Assembly: GCA_039621445.1 (NCBI GenBank)
Contig: CP154956.1
Span: 43,610,437 to 43,674,436, forward strand
Source of the DNA: Euglena gracilis
Taxonomy: Eukaryota > Euglenida > Euglenophyceae > Euglenales
DNA length: 64,000 nt
Direction: 5' to 3'
The position numbers and the translations under genes were made by a program. The notes below the pieces were generated by a model, which saw only the letters and a program-made list of their open reading frames with translations, was not told the origin of the DNA and ran no database searches. Position 1 is the stretch's first letter. Every line of letters begins with the position of its first letter. Shown piece after piece: positions 11,430 to 21,073 of the stretch.

Positions 11430-12170
11430 ATGGAAGTGGGGGACGCCCCGCCAAGTACGAACCCTAATAATATTAAGCCCGTATGGCATCGTGATTGGGG
11501 GGAAGCATATTCCCAATGCCCCACGTGGAAAGAAAACTGGGTAGCTACCAAAGGCGCTTCAATTTGGCCAAAGGGCTTCAAAGTGCTAAATGGCCAATGG
11601 TTTTTTGAAGAAAAGTTCTGTGTGCCTGAAAGTTTTCAACACTTGGTGATTCAAGAAATTCACGAGTTTTTGGGGCACGGTTGCCCTAAAAACGTTTGGA
11701 AACGTATTGCAGTCCGTTTTGTTTGGGCTGATGAAAATGCTGCAAAAAAACTCAACCAAAACTGCAGCAAAAATTGTTCCACGTGCCAAGCGAGTGTTAG
11801 GGGGGAGAGTTTGAAAGGACAGATCGCGTCCACACCCATACACCCTGCACTAATGACAAGTGTTGCCACCGATTTGTTTCGAATGCAGAGGGTTTTACAC
11901 TACGGGGAGGAGTGTGACACCCTAGCCCTTTGTGTGGATAAGCATCCGGGTTTAATTGTGTGGGTTGCATGCAATGACAAGGGATTAACCGGTGCCAAGT
12001 GGGCTAAGGAAATGGTGAAAAATCAGAGGAGGCCTTTTGGGGTTCCCTCGGTCATCTCAAGTGACCAAGGGAGCCATTTCACAATCACTTGGTGGAAAAA
12101 CATTTGTGCACTTTTGGGGATTAGGCAGGCATATTCCCAAGCATATCACCACCAAGCAAACGGGGGTTGA
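11430..12170 (+). pseudogene. integrase remnant (246-codon open segment)
   Basis: Longest open part of the old element. It contains a zinc-binding N-terminus (H-x3-H in EIHEFLGHG, CSTCQ) and the start of the catalytic core, with D in VATDLFRMQ and a second acidic position in VISSDQGSHF. The C-terminal part continues in another frame (SPYEILHGRERPWAG at ~12.29-12.33 kb) after a frameshift near 12,165. Nonfunctional as it stands. Confidence 0.75.
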
Positions 12171-12710
12171 GAGAGCCGGACAACAGGTAATGGAGGTGTT
12201 GAAAAATTGTACGTGGAGGAAAAAATTAATTGGGTTGAAGCTTTACCCAAGCTTTGGACCGAATTCACGACGTAAAGGGGGAAAGCGGGTTCAGCCCATA
12301 TGAAATTTTGCATGGAAGGGAAAGACCATGGGCAGGGATACCCTACCAACCACCCAAAGAATGTGAGGATTCGGTGGAGTTTCTCCGAAGGATGCAAGAC
12401 ATTGATTGGAGGGTGGCTAGGATACTCAACAAATAGCATGAGGACGAGGTGACAAGGAGAAATAAGGGGAGGAACGAAATGGAACCCCTAAAGGTGGGGA
12501 CGACGGTTTGGGCTTGACTCTAAGTGGGTGGGACCTGGGGTCGTGAAGGGTAGAGAAGAAGAACGGAGTTATGTAATTGAGATGAAACCTGGGGTGGAGA
12601 CAAAAGCTCATAGGAGTATTTGGAAGGAGTATCGGGAACCCCAAGTTGAAGGGAAAGGGGTGCCTCTTTTTATTATAAACGGACCGAGAGAGAAGAAGAA
12701 GCATTACCTG

Positions 12711-12876
12711 ATGAGTGGGAGGTGGAGAAAATTCTAAGGCATCGGAAAGGAAAGGATGGAAAGTGGGAGTTTTTAACAAAGTGTGTCGGTTATGAGGACG
12801 GGGTGGAAACCTGGCAACCGGCTGCAAATTTCATTCAAAGATTCAGTGGAGAACTTGTAAAGTATTGCCGAAAGTA
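12711..12876 (+). pseudogene. chromodomain remnant at the pol 3' end
   Basis: Translation in one frame gives an EWEVEKILRHRKGKDGKW start, a G-Y-E-D-G-V-E-T-W-Q-P core and a hydrophobic C-terminal helix, the standard chromodomain layout (aromatic cage residues W/Y/W). This places the old element in the chromovirus branch. Confidence 0.75.
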
Positions 12877-13134
12877 GAAAAGGCCCCGCAAGGGGGCCGG
12901 AAGTGCGAAGGGGCACCACAGTATATTCGCTGCCCATTTGCTATATTTGCCGTCCGCTGTCCCTCTTCCCTTCCCTCCCTCTACACTACCCCGCGATGCC
13001 GTCACGTCTCCCTCGCATACACACATGGCGGTGTTGTTAGGGTTTGTGGAGAATGATTTTTTTTTCAGATTGATTCTTTGAGATGATGGATTACATTGTG
13101 GTTGGCAGTCCTTGGTCACAATATGACTTCGGTT

Positions 13135-14258
13135 TAACAAAAATCCCCCAGCCCGACGAGGAGGGGGGGGGGCGCTTGATTTTTTGACAAAAATCACCCG
13201 GCCCGAGGGGGGGGTTGATTTGTAGACAAAAATCCTCCGGCCCGAGGAGGAGGGGGGGGGGCGTTTGATTTTTTGAAAAAAATCCTCCCGGCACGAGGAT
13301 GGGGGGGGGCGGTTGATTTTTTGACAAAAATACCCCGGCCCGAGGAGGGGGGCGGGCGTTTGACATTTCTGACAGAAATCCCCCCGGCCCCAGGAGGGGG
13401 GCGTTTGATTTGTTGACAAAAATCCTCCGGGCCGGAGGAGGGGGGGGGCGTTTGATTTTTTGACAAAAATATCTCCGGCCCGAGGAGGGGGGGGGGGCGC
13501 TTGATTTTTTGACAAAAATCACCCGGCCCGAGGGGGGGTTGATTTGTTGACAAAAATCCCCTGGCCCGAGGAGGGGGGGGGGGGCGTTTTATTTTTTGAA
13601 AACAATCCTCCCGGCCCGAGGGGGGGGGGGGGGGCGTTGATTTTTTGACAAAAATCCCCCAGCCCGAGGAGGGGGGGGGGGCGTTTGACATTTCTGACAG
13701 AAATCCCCCCGGCCCCAGGAGGGGGGAGTGGGCGCTTGATTTGTTGACAAAAATCCTCCGGGCCGGAGGAGGGGGGGGGCGTTTGATTTTTTGACAAAAA
13801 TCTCCCGCCCGAGGAGAGGGGGGGGCGCTTGATTTTTTGACAAAAATCACCCGGCCCGAGGGGGGGGGGTGATTTGTTGACAAAAACCCCGGGCCCGAGG
13901 AGGATGGGGGGGGGCGTTTGATTTTTTGAAGAAAAAAAAATCCTCCCGGCCCGAGGATGGGGGGGGGGCGCTTGATTTTTTGACAGAAATCCCCCGGCCC
14001 CAGGAGGGGGGCATGGGCGCTTGACTTGTTGACAAAAATCCTCCGGGCCGTAGGAGGGGGGGGGCGTTTGATTTTTTGACAAAAATCTCTCCGGCCCGAG
14101 GAAGGGGGGAGGGCGCTTGATTTTTTGACAAAAATCCCTCCTGGCCCAGGGGGGGGGGGGCTTGACGAATTATAACCAAAAATCCCCCGGCCCGAGGGGC
14201 CGGGGGGCACCAACCGAAGTTTTACCAAAAATCCCCTGACCCGTTGGATGGGGGGGGG
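13135..14258 (+). repeat. G-rich tandem array, ~40-65 bp units
   Basis: About 20 degenerate copies of a unit with TTTTTTGACAAAAATC followed by CCCGGCCCGAGGAG and a G8-G14 run then GCGTTTGA. The unit is bounded by A/T-rich and G-rich halves. The long minus-strand open frames that cover it are a by-product of the repeat and not a gene. Confidence 0.85.
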
Positions 14259-14269
14259 GCAGATCCTAG

Positions 14270-15040
14270 TGAGGACACTCATACCACCCGTGAGAAGCGG
14301 GGAGGGGGGTAGGTTGGTGAACCGACTCTTTCCCAAAGGTTTGAAGCCACTTGAAAGCCATAGTCCCTGAATTTTGTTTCCTGTTTGGTTGGTTCAAGGG
14401 AGCATGCGTGGGACATAGGCTTTGGGTGACGGAGTGCCGATTGGAGGAGTTCGCCCTCTTTGTTGAGGATGGGGGGGGGGCGGGGGCGTGTTTTTGGTGT
14501 CTGACTAAGGTCGCAAGGGTGGGGGGGGGTGTCGGCCGCCGGCTGTTGCTGGCAGCCAAAAATTGCCAGAAAGCGCAATTTACAAAGTCACGGGTAACAG
14601 CCAATCAGTTAGAGAAACCCGCGACTTAAATTGGAATCGGTCAAACCAGTTTGCATCTACAAAATCTGTTTTTTTTTGCAGAACTTGAGGGGTTTTCCCC
14701 ATTATTTGGCAAAGAAGGGATACTATTATATTGAATTTGGCATTGACACTCTTGGTGGGAATCTGAAGTGTGGATTACACTGTGGGTGGTTTTGAAGTGG
14801 ACATTACATTGTTGGGTGATTGAAGGAGACAAGTGAAGGAGCCTACAACACCGCCATCTTCACGCCGCCACTATACCCCCTACCGCCTTACGTCCTTGCC
14901 CCAGGTTTGCACATTTTCACACATTCACATTTCACAGTTCATTTCAATTGTTCACTCAATCTACTTTCAGTTTCTCACTTTCAAAGTTTCAAGATTCAGT
15001 GGGTTGGCCTTTGGGTTGGTTTTGCCTTCAATGTGTGCAG
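14270..15040. other. non-coding spacer
   Basis: No supported gene. Poly-G runs occur near 14,470 and 14,521. Confidence 0.45.
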
Positions 15041-15045
15041 GAGAC

Positions 15046-15084
<39 letters not shown>

Positions 15085-15100
15085 GAGAGAAAGAGAGCAA
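15046..15100 (+). repeat. (GA)n microsatellite
   Basis: About 15 GA repeats followed by degenerate GA/AG sequence. Confidence 0.9.
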
Positions 15101-15394
15101 GTGAGATTTCATTGCAAATGGCAGATGATTCGTTGTTCACCAAATTTTCAGAAAACATTAAAGAAACGATCCTACGCGACGGCTGGGGTAGGGGGAAACA
15201 CCTGGGTGAAAAAATGGGAGTTGGCCTGAGCCCACCAACCCCCAGAAAAAGCGCAGGCCCCGCCCCGTAAAAACCCACCCCCCTGCTGTCGGTGGTTATC
15301 CACGAAGACCCCCCCCCCCCCCCCCCGGCCATCGGCACACCAGGACTAGCCGGTCGCGGGGGCGACCGGTGGCGCACAGGGGGTGTGGCCGGCA

Positions 15395-16065
15395 AACACC
15401 AGAACCAGAAGAACCAGAATCAGAACCAGCACCAGATGACGAGTTCTACGAGGTGGACGAGCCAGAGACGCAACCCAGACCAAGTGGAAGAGGAAGAAGA
15501 ATCAAGAGGCAGTACATCTCAGAGGAGTACGCCGTGCGCTGGTAATTCATTCTCAGAGGAGTACGCCGTGCGCTGGTAATTCATTGACCTGATCCAGGAT
15601 TAGTTCAACATTCAGCAAGCAGGTGTGCAAGAAGCATTTGCATCATGGGAAAATGCAAGATTCCCCAAGTTCTGGACAAGGGAAGACAATGCATTTGCGA
15701 AGACATGTACAAGAGAAAAGATATGGACAAATCCAACGTGGAAGCTGATGAATCAGGTCATCCTCAAGATCAACGCGGATCAGGTGCAGGAAATGGTGCT
15801 GATTGCACCAGAGTAGCGTACAACAACATGGTGGCCAGTGCTGAAGAAAATGACAGTGAAGTTCGACGTCTTCGACGAAGGAACCCGGTTCTTCGAGATC
15901 TGGGACCAGCAGGGGGGCCAGATGCAGCCGACTGGTCCATTGCGTTGACCAGTTTGGGCGTGCTTTTTCCGGTACCGAATATTCCAGGAGGAGACCCTGA
16001 AGGACATGTCCCCAGGAGATGCAGGAGCGACGTCCAGAGCCCGCAGGAGAAGCGGAGATGAACGT
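15395..16065 (+). pseudogene. retroelement remnant with DAM-like module
   Basis: One frame gives an acidic linker with DDEFYEVDEPETQP and a basic patch ending SEEYAVRW, with a 34-bp tandem duplication at ~15,519-15,586. Downstream, FPKFWTREDNAFAKT, IWTNPTWKLM, MVLIAPE and, after a stop, a WWPVLKKM segment follow. This N-A-x-x-P...W...D-N-A-F...W-x-N-P order resembles the N6-adenine methyltransferase-like (DAM) module known in DIRS-group retroelements. A homologous but different module sits between protease and RT in both giant elements. The copy has stops and is inactive. Confidence 0.5.
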
Positions 16066-16206
16066 GGACTCTCCCAGGCGAGCAAGAGGAGGTATCGTCG
16101 ACGGCGGTAGCAGTGGTTCGCGGAGACGTGGTAATGAGGCGGTGTAGACCAAGTGTTGCCTGCCCTCCCCCTCCAAGCCTAATCCCCCTCCTCTGTGACA
16201 TCAGTG

Positions 16207-16212
16207 TCCAAC
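16207..16212 (+). repeat. target site duplication, element 1, left
   Basis: TCCAAC immediately before the 5' LTR is repeated immediately after the 3' LTR at 33,044-33,049. The duplication may be 5 bp (CCAAC), because the base T could belong to the LTR end. Confidence 0.8.
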
Positions 16213-16640
16213 TGTGTACCAGGCACGTCCCAGCTCTGTAGGATATCTGCAGAGTGGGTTCTGTGACGGTCGCACCACTGTGGAAACCCACAGCTGGTAA
16301 GATCGTGGCAGACCCTTCTGGGATCTGCCCCTGGACACGTCAGCACTTTTCTCTCCTTCCCCCACAGGTGGTATTCTTTACTCTCACAATCTCCAAGTTT
16401 CACCTTTGGATTTGTCAGAGGGAAAAACCCTCAGAACAATCAACTTTGATCTCAGAAGAAAACTTCTGAATCTTTGCTTTGTGCTTTGCCTCTTGGGGAA
16501 TTGGGAAGAAAAGGGGAAAACCACTTTTCGTTACTCCAAAGACTTTTCCCTACCATAAGTAGGCTGCGCACCAAGGCGAAAGCGAAAGGCTTTTACAGAA
16601 AGTTCCAAAAAGGGGAAAAGGGAAAGCTTTGGACGTACAC
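16213..16640 (+). repeat. 5' LTR of element 1 (428 bp)
   Basis: Starts TGTGTACCAGGC and ends GGACGTACAC, giving the short inverted ends GTGTAC/GTACAC. It matches 32,616-33,043 with constant offset 16,403 at both ends. It contains a block shared with the otherwise diverged LTR of element 2 (CCACAGGTGGTATTCTT at ~16,365-16,381, and CCAAGGCGAAAGCGAA near its end), so these may be promoter or RNA-processing signals. Confidence 0.95.
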
Positions 16641-16641
16641 T

Positions 16642-16707
16642 TGGTAGCAGAATAGGTCAAAGATCCTACAGAAAGAAAGGCTACCAGGTAATACACTTGG
16701 TAGCAGA
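16642..16707 (+). promoter_or_regulatory. duplicated primer-binding site, element 1
   Basis: TGGTAGCAGA occurs at 16,642-16,651, one base after the LTR, and again at 16,698-16,707. It is complementary to the 3' end of initiator-Met-type tRNAs (…TCTGCTACCA). A GCTACCAGG between the copies can pair with the site and form a leader hairpin. Confidence 0.75.
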
Positions 16708-16951
16708 TTTAGGCAACGATCCTATACAGACGTTCCACACAGAGAAACTCTGTGGTTGACTGGTGGTGAGGATCGTACTGAGCCGTGAAACACGGTGAAA
16801 GTACTGTTCCTGGCCCCTAGCCAACCTTTAAGCAAGGATACAGGTCTCAGAAGGCTCTGTTCGGTAATCGCCGATACAACCTTTCTGGTCCCTGTTTCTC
16901 TGCTTATTTGTGTGAATTTTTGGGTTTTTGCCTTTTTACCCATCTCAAAAG

Positions 16952-19900
16952 ATGCAGAGCACAAGCCCCAACCCCAAATTTGATTATGACTTGTTGATGA
17001 GTTCATTGAGCAATTGTGATGAAGATTGCGGGGATTGGAACGGTTTGAATGAAACAAGTTCCAATTCCCGACCCCCCAAGCAAGAAGAAGGCAATTTGAC
17101 TCATTTGTCATTGTCAAAAGGCGAAACGCCTTTATCATTGCATGGGGGTAATGAACCCTCTTCATCATCTTTGTCATTGATTGTCCGGGATGTAGGTGGC
17201 AAAATGCCTTCCTCCATCCCGATTCACCCATCATTGATGCGGCGAGGGGATGAACCCCTTGCACCCCCACACTTGGTTACTCATGTTACCCATGAACAAA
17301 GTGAGGGGTATTTGCCCTTTGCTCTGTTCACACCCAAAAGATCCCCGGTGGAAGCACCGGTGGGCCTTTTGGAGTGCAACTCGGTGGAAACACCGTGTTT
17401 TTTCCAACCCCCCCCTCAATTACCACCCCCCACACCATTTCACGCTTTGCCGGGATTACCCGCGGAAGCTGCGGTTTTCCCTGCATTGCCATGGAACCCA
17501 GATATGCGTCTGGTGGTGCCGGAAATCTCTGGTGCCGTTTCTATTGTGGAGGACTATGAGGAAGATTTGAGGGATAACCTCACCCCCGGTGATGTTTTCC
17601 GAATTCTCGGTCAACTTCCAGCGGATCACCCGCTTAGCAAGCAAATTTTGCATGTCCACCAATACGTTGCGGAATGCGCAACCATGCTCAACAAAGTTTT
17701 GCAGTTCGACGAGGACAATCAAAGGGTTGTCAACACCAAACTGGAATGTTGCTGGAATTATTTGCAGGAAATCGGCAAATATTGCCAACACAATTTTGAA
17801 AATGCGGGGAAAGACCTTCAGCATTTTCGAGAAAGTGTTGACAGTATTTTGCGCATCCAACTTCCACAAAATTTCCAACAAATCAGCGAAATGCTGCATG
17901 AAGCGGAAACGCGGAATGATTCCAAGTTTCTGCATGTGCAGGATGGTATGAGCCATCTTTTTGCCCAATTGGAATCCTGTTCAACCATGTTACTGCAATT
18001 GCAGCAGCAGTTACAAGCGCAAAATGCCACCCCCAAAATGCCGGAAATCGGTAACTTTGTCGCGGTTGAGCATTTTGCCGCACTTACCACTTCTTTCCAA
18101 GAAGCGCAACAACGGATTTTGCATCTTGGCTCGGAAATCGAGCACTTGAAGCAATTTCAAGCAAAAGTGCAAGAGAATTTTGTTCCCCGTTCGCAAATCC
18201 AGCTTTTGGAGGAACGAATTTCACACTTGGAGCAAAAATCCTGCCATTGTGCCGCAAATCAGGATGGATTAACCACCTTGAACGCGAAAATCGCGGATTG
18301 CGCACAACGGTTGGATTTTACGCAACAACAAATGCAAACGGACATCGGCGGTATTAATGCCACCGTTGTCGGTTTGCAGGAGCATGTTTCTGCACTTTCC
18401 AAGCGAATTCCCGACATTAGTGGTATTCAAGCCGCTATTGGGGAATTACAAACCCGTTGCACCTTGTTGGCCACCACAGTGACGGAAATCCGTTCACTAC
18501 CCCCCATTTCGCGTGCTCGGATATCTGAGTCACCGGAATTTCGCTCATTTTATGACAAAGTGCTTGGTGACAACAAGGAAACCTTGCAAGCATTTTGTAC
18601 AAGTTTGCTCCAAATTGAGGAAAGCGTGAATCGGAATGCCCGATCCATGCAAGATGAGGTTTCTCGGTTGGATGGACGAATTTCTGCGTTGTTGGAAAAG
18701 CCAACCGCGGAAAATTCGCGCACCACCGTGGAAACCCCCACCAAGTCACTCCACCAATTGCAAACCGTCTCAAATGCGGTAAAAGCGCTTGCGGGTCAAC
18801 TCCGGAATGTGGAGGAGTCCCAAGGAAATCTTGCCCAAGAATTACACTTGGTTCCTGAAAAGTTGCCACACTTGGAAGATTTTTCCCGTTACCGCAAACG
18901 CATTAGGCATTTGGAGACTGAGGTTGACCGTATTTGCGGCCAACTCCAGTTGGTGGAACATTTGGAAGAAACGGTGCATGACTTGTCCGCGAGTTTGGAT
19001 AAAATGTCCACTCCGGTACCGGTTGTGCCACCATCCACCGCGGTAAGCGCTGCGGTTGGTATTCCAAATGTCCCGGAATCGCGTTCTCAAATTACCATTT
19101 CTGGAGTAGGAATCCCTACATCCACTGCGAATTTGGTACAACCACCCGCGAAAACGCGAATTGTACCACCTTTGCATTTGCCAACACCACAAACTCACTC
19201 TTCGCACAACATTCCCGATGAGGAAATTGACCCCCCACTCGAAAATTCGAGTCTCCACCAAGAAATTCAACATTCCAACCTTGTACGAGGAATGAGCCAA
19301 CACCCCACACCTGGTATTGGTCATGTGTCGCAATCGCGATCATACCAACAACCGACGGGTTCTGGAATGCCAGACCACCCATCGGGTTTTCGGCGGGAAA
19401 CCCGCCCCACTGAGAGGATTTCACCACATTTTTCGCAATTCCCGCAGGAAAATCCTGCCAACCTTACACTTGGTGCGGGAAATCCTGCACGGGTTACACA
19501 TGGAGCGGAAAATCCGCGAAACGCGTTTGGTGTTAAGAATTACCCTGACCCAAACCCCTGGAATACCACCGAGGGTCAGCGGGTTACTCAGAGAGACTTC
19601 AAGGGCACCATCGCAATCGCGAACAAGGTGAAGCCTCAATGGGACGGGGATCCAACCACATGGAGACAATTTTTTCGGGATTGGAAGTACTATTGGGCAC
19701 TAAAAGGACCCACCCAAGACCCGAATCCCGAGGTAGTCAAGATGGAATTCATCGATTGCCTACCGAGGGAGGAGCGAGAACGCGCACGCAATTTGGTGAT
19801 ACGTAATGGCGTATCATTCGATGACCTGGTTGAGCAATACGCTTCAACCAACTCAAGTTTGGTTACCAGGATTACCCTGGAGAAGAAGTGGCGACAAAGC

Positions 19901-21028
19901 GCGCCATCGGATCGCAAATGGAAATCCATTGACCTTTGGTATGCCAAATGGTTAGCACTTGCTTCCGAAGTTGATGAACTTAGCGAGAAGCAAATGCGCG
20001 AACAATTCGATGCGGTTTTGTTGCATTTCACACCATCCCTCGTGAAGGATATCCATCGCGAGGAGTTGGCAGGGCATGAGATGACTCTTGCCCAACGTTG
20101 GAATTATGTGTCAAAGCAACTCAAGCTCACACAAGTTTTGGGACAAATACAGTCCGCTTTCCAAACGCATCCCACCGCGGGAATCCCTGCGGGTGCGGTT
20201 AATGCATTGCAAAAATCACCCATGTCACCAAGATCACCCACCACGGGACCGAAAACGCGGAATCAGCGTTCTTCGGACCAGGGCACGGATAAACTGTGCT
20301 TTTTGTGCAACAAATCTGGTCACATGTCTCGGGAATGCCCGAATCCCGATGCGCGAAAGCGTATTGGAAGTCCAAGGGGCTCGACCTCCTCACGGGGATC
20401 GGGTTCCTCGGCGTTTTCACGACAATCGGGAGTTTCACGGTCTTCGGAGAACCGCTTTAGCGGTAGTAGGCCCAAGTCACCATCGCGTGATGGTCGGGAA
20501 ACCCGTCCTTCTCGCGGTCGGTCACCTGGCCCCCCTGCCCGAAAACGGGATTTCAACCGCGATTCTTCACGATCTCGTTCGCGAAGTGGATCATCCTCTT
20601 CACGCGAGTCAACGGGGAAGTCCCGATACACCGGTCATGGTCGACGGGAAACCCGTTCACCACGACGGTTTGACGGAAAAACGGAATACCGTTCTCCTCG
20701 TTATACGGAATCCCGCCACAAATCCCGTTGTTCACTTTGCGGTTCCAAAGATCACCACGCATCCAAATGTCCCAGATCTCGTTCCCCCCGGCCCGGCTAC
20801 GGAAATCGCGGTAAGCGCCGCGATGACCGTAGTTACTCCTCCAACCGGCAAAAGGTCGGTTTCAAGATATCTTGTTTGGAGGAGGACACCCCGGCTTCGG
20901 GCAGGGAGGGGGATGAGACCTCGGACGGGGAATTTAATGAGGCCCGAATGGCGGTGCGCTCATTGAATTCCATCTATTCCACCAAAAAGTCCGTTGCCGG
21001 CTATGCGGCCGGTTCGGACTTGGAGTAG
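16952..21028 (+). CDS. gag: Gag polyprotein with coiled-coil extension
   Basis: 1,358 aa structural protein, several times the usual length. The start is the methionine of MQSTSPNPKFDYDLL, because the same MQST start is conserved in element 2; an upstream in-frame ATG at 16,928 is not. Residues ~200-700 are Leu/Gln/Glu heptad-rich (LLQLQQQLQAQ, RISHLEQKSCHC), predicting long coiled coils. The capsid-like retrotransposon Gag domain begins near residue 890 (QWDGDPTTWRQFFRDW). A CCHC zinc knuckle (CFLCNKSGHMSREC) is at about 1116-1129, then an Arg/Ser-rich linker, then a second knuckle (CSLCGSKDHHASKC) at about 1260. The frame ends in UAG and is in phase with Pol. Confidence 0.9.
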   Translation: MQSTSPNPKFDYDLLMSSLSNCDEDCGDWNGLNETSSNSRPPKQEEGNLTHLSLSKGETPLSLHGGNEPSSSSLSLIVRDVGGKMPSSIPIHPSLMRRGDEPLAPPHLVTHVTHEQSEGYLPFALFTPKRSPVEAPVGLLECNSVETPCFFQPPPQLPPPTPFHALPGLPAEAAVFPALPWNPDMRLVVPEISGAVSIVEDYEEDLRDNLTPGDVFRILGQLPADHPLSKQILHVHQYVAECATMLNKVLQFDEDNQRVVNTKLECCWNYLQEIGKYCQHNFENAGKDLQHFRESVDSILRIQLPQNFQQISEMLHEAETRNDSKFLHVQDGMSHLFAQLESCSTMLLQLQQQLQAQNATPKMPEIGNFVAVEHFAALTTSFQEAQQRILHLGSEIEHLKQFQAKVQENFVPRSQIQLLEERISHLEQKSCHCAANQDGLTTLNAKIADCAQRLDFTQQQMQTDIGGINATVVGLQEHVSALSKRIPDISGIQAAIGELQTRCTLLATTVTEIRSLPPISRARISESPEFRSFYDKVLGDNKETLQAFCTSLLQIEESVNRNARSMQDEVSRLDGRISALLEKPTAENSRTTVETPTKSLHQLQTVSNAVKALAGQLRNVEESQGNLAQELHLVPEKLPHLEDFSRYRKRIRHLETEVDRICGQLQLVEHLEETVHDLSASLDKMSTPVPVVPPSTAVSAAVGIPNVPESRSQITISGVGIPTSTANLVQPPAKTRIVPPLHLPTPQTHSSHNIPDEEIDPPLENSSLHQEIQHSNLVRGMSQHPTPGIGHVSQSRSYQQPTGSGMPDHPSGFRRETRPTERISPHFSQFPQENPANLTLGAGNPARVTHGAENPRNAFGVKNYPDPNPWNTTEGQRVTQRDFKGTIAIANKVKPQWDGDPTTWRQFFRDWKYYWALKGPTQDPNPEVVKMEFIDCLPREERERARNLVIRNGVSFDDLVEQYASTNSSLVTRITLEKKWRQSAPSDRKWKSIDLWYAKWLALASEVDELSEKQMREQFDAVLLHFTPSLVKDIHREELAGHEMTLAQRWNYVSKQLKLTQVLGQIQSAFQTHPTAGIPAGAVNALQKSPMSPRSPTTGPKTRNQRSSDQGTDKLCFLCNKSGHMSRECPNPDARKRIGSPRGSTSSRGSGSSAFSRQSGVSRSSENRFSGSRPKSPSRDGRETRPSRGRSPGPPARKRDFNRDSSRSRSRSGSSSSRESTGKSRYTGHGRRETRSPRRFDGKTEYRSPRYTESRHKSRCSLCGSKDHHASKCPRSRSPRPGYGNRGKRRDDRSYSSNRQKVGFKISCLEEDTPASGREGDETSDGEFNEARMAVRSLNSIYSTKKSVAGYAAGSDLE

Positions 21029-21073
21029 GGGAGCCCGAGGTCCGAGGGCACGGACCTCTGGGCTGATGAACAG
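21026..21073 (+). promoter_or_regulatory. candidate stop-codon readthrough signal: UAG plus hairpin
   Basis: Gag ends in TAG at 21,026-21,028 and the same frame stays open into Pol. A 13-bp stem follows three bases later: AGCCC + GAGGTCCG pairs with CGGACCTC + GGGCT (21,032-21,064) with a 6-nt AGGGCA loop and one bulged T. The same ~60 nt, stop included, occurs unchanged in element 2, although flanking sequence differs. UAG followed by a purine and a 3' structure is the layout of gammaretroviral Gag-Pol readthrough (established); readthrough here is inferred. Confidence 0.7.

Larger units (their letters stand above)
8290..12880 (+). mobile_element. degraded Ty3/gypsy chromovirus
   Basis: A frameshifted retroelement read in order on the plus strand. 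A basic Gag-like region with GKGKGK repeats lies at about 8.7-9.2 kb. RT pieces follow: VVDLREQNIQTR at ~9.85 kb, a DLKASF core at ~9.97 kb, a YIDD-like GYIDDTLV at ~10.15 kb and a connection segment with AFLGFSNYYN at ~10.41 kb. RNase H pieces (VRVDASGYAVG, ILTDHQSLE, ADILSRW) lie at ~10.63-11.04 kb. Integrase is at 11.55-12.45 kb and a chromodomain at about 12.71-12.83 kb. Many frameshifts and stops separate the pieces, so it is an old inactive copy. It is not a close relative of the two giant elements, and its LTRs were not found. Confidence 0.8.

Noticed and set aside
13144-14336. Long minus-strand open frames (up to 380 codons) in the G-rich array
   Set aside because: They are produced by the tandem repeat, overlap each other in several frames and give only Pro-rich repetitive translations.
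20088-20966. 292-codon plus-strand frame overlapping gag
   Set aside because: It is an alternate-frame shadow of the Arg/Ser-rich part of Gag, and no conserved start is seen in element 2.
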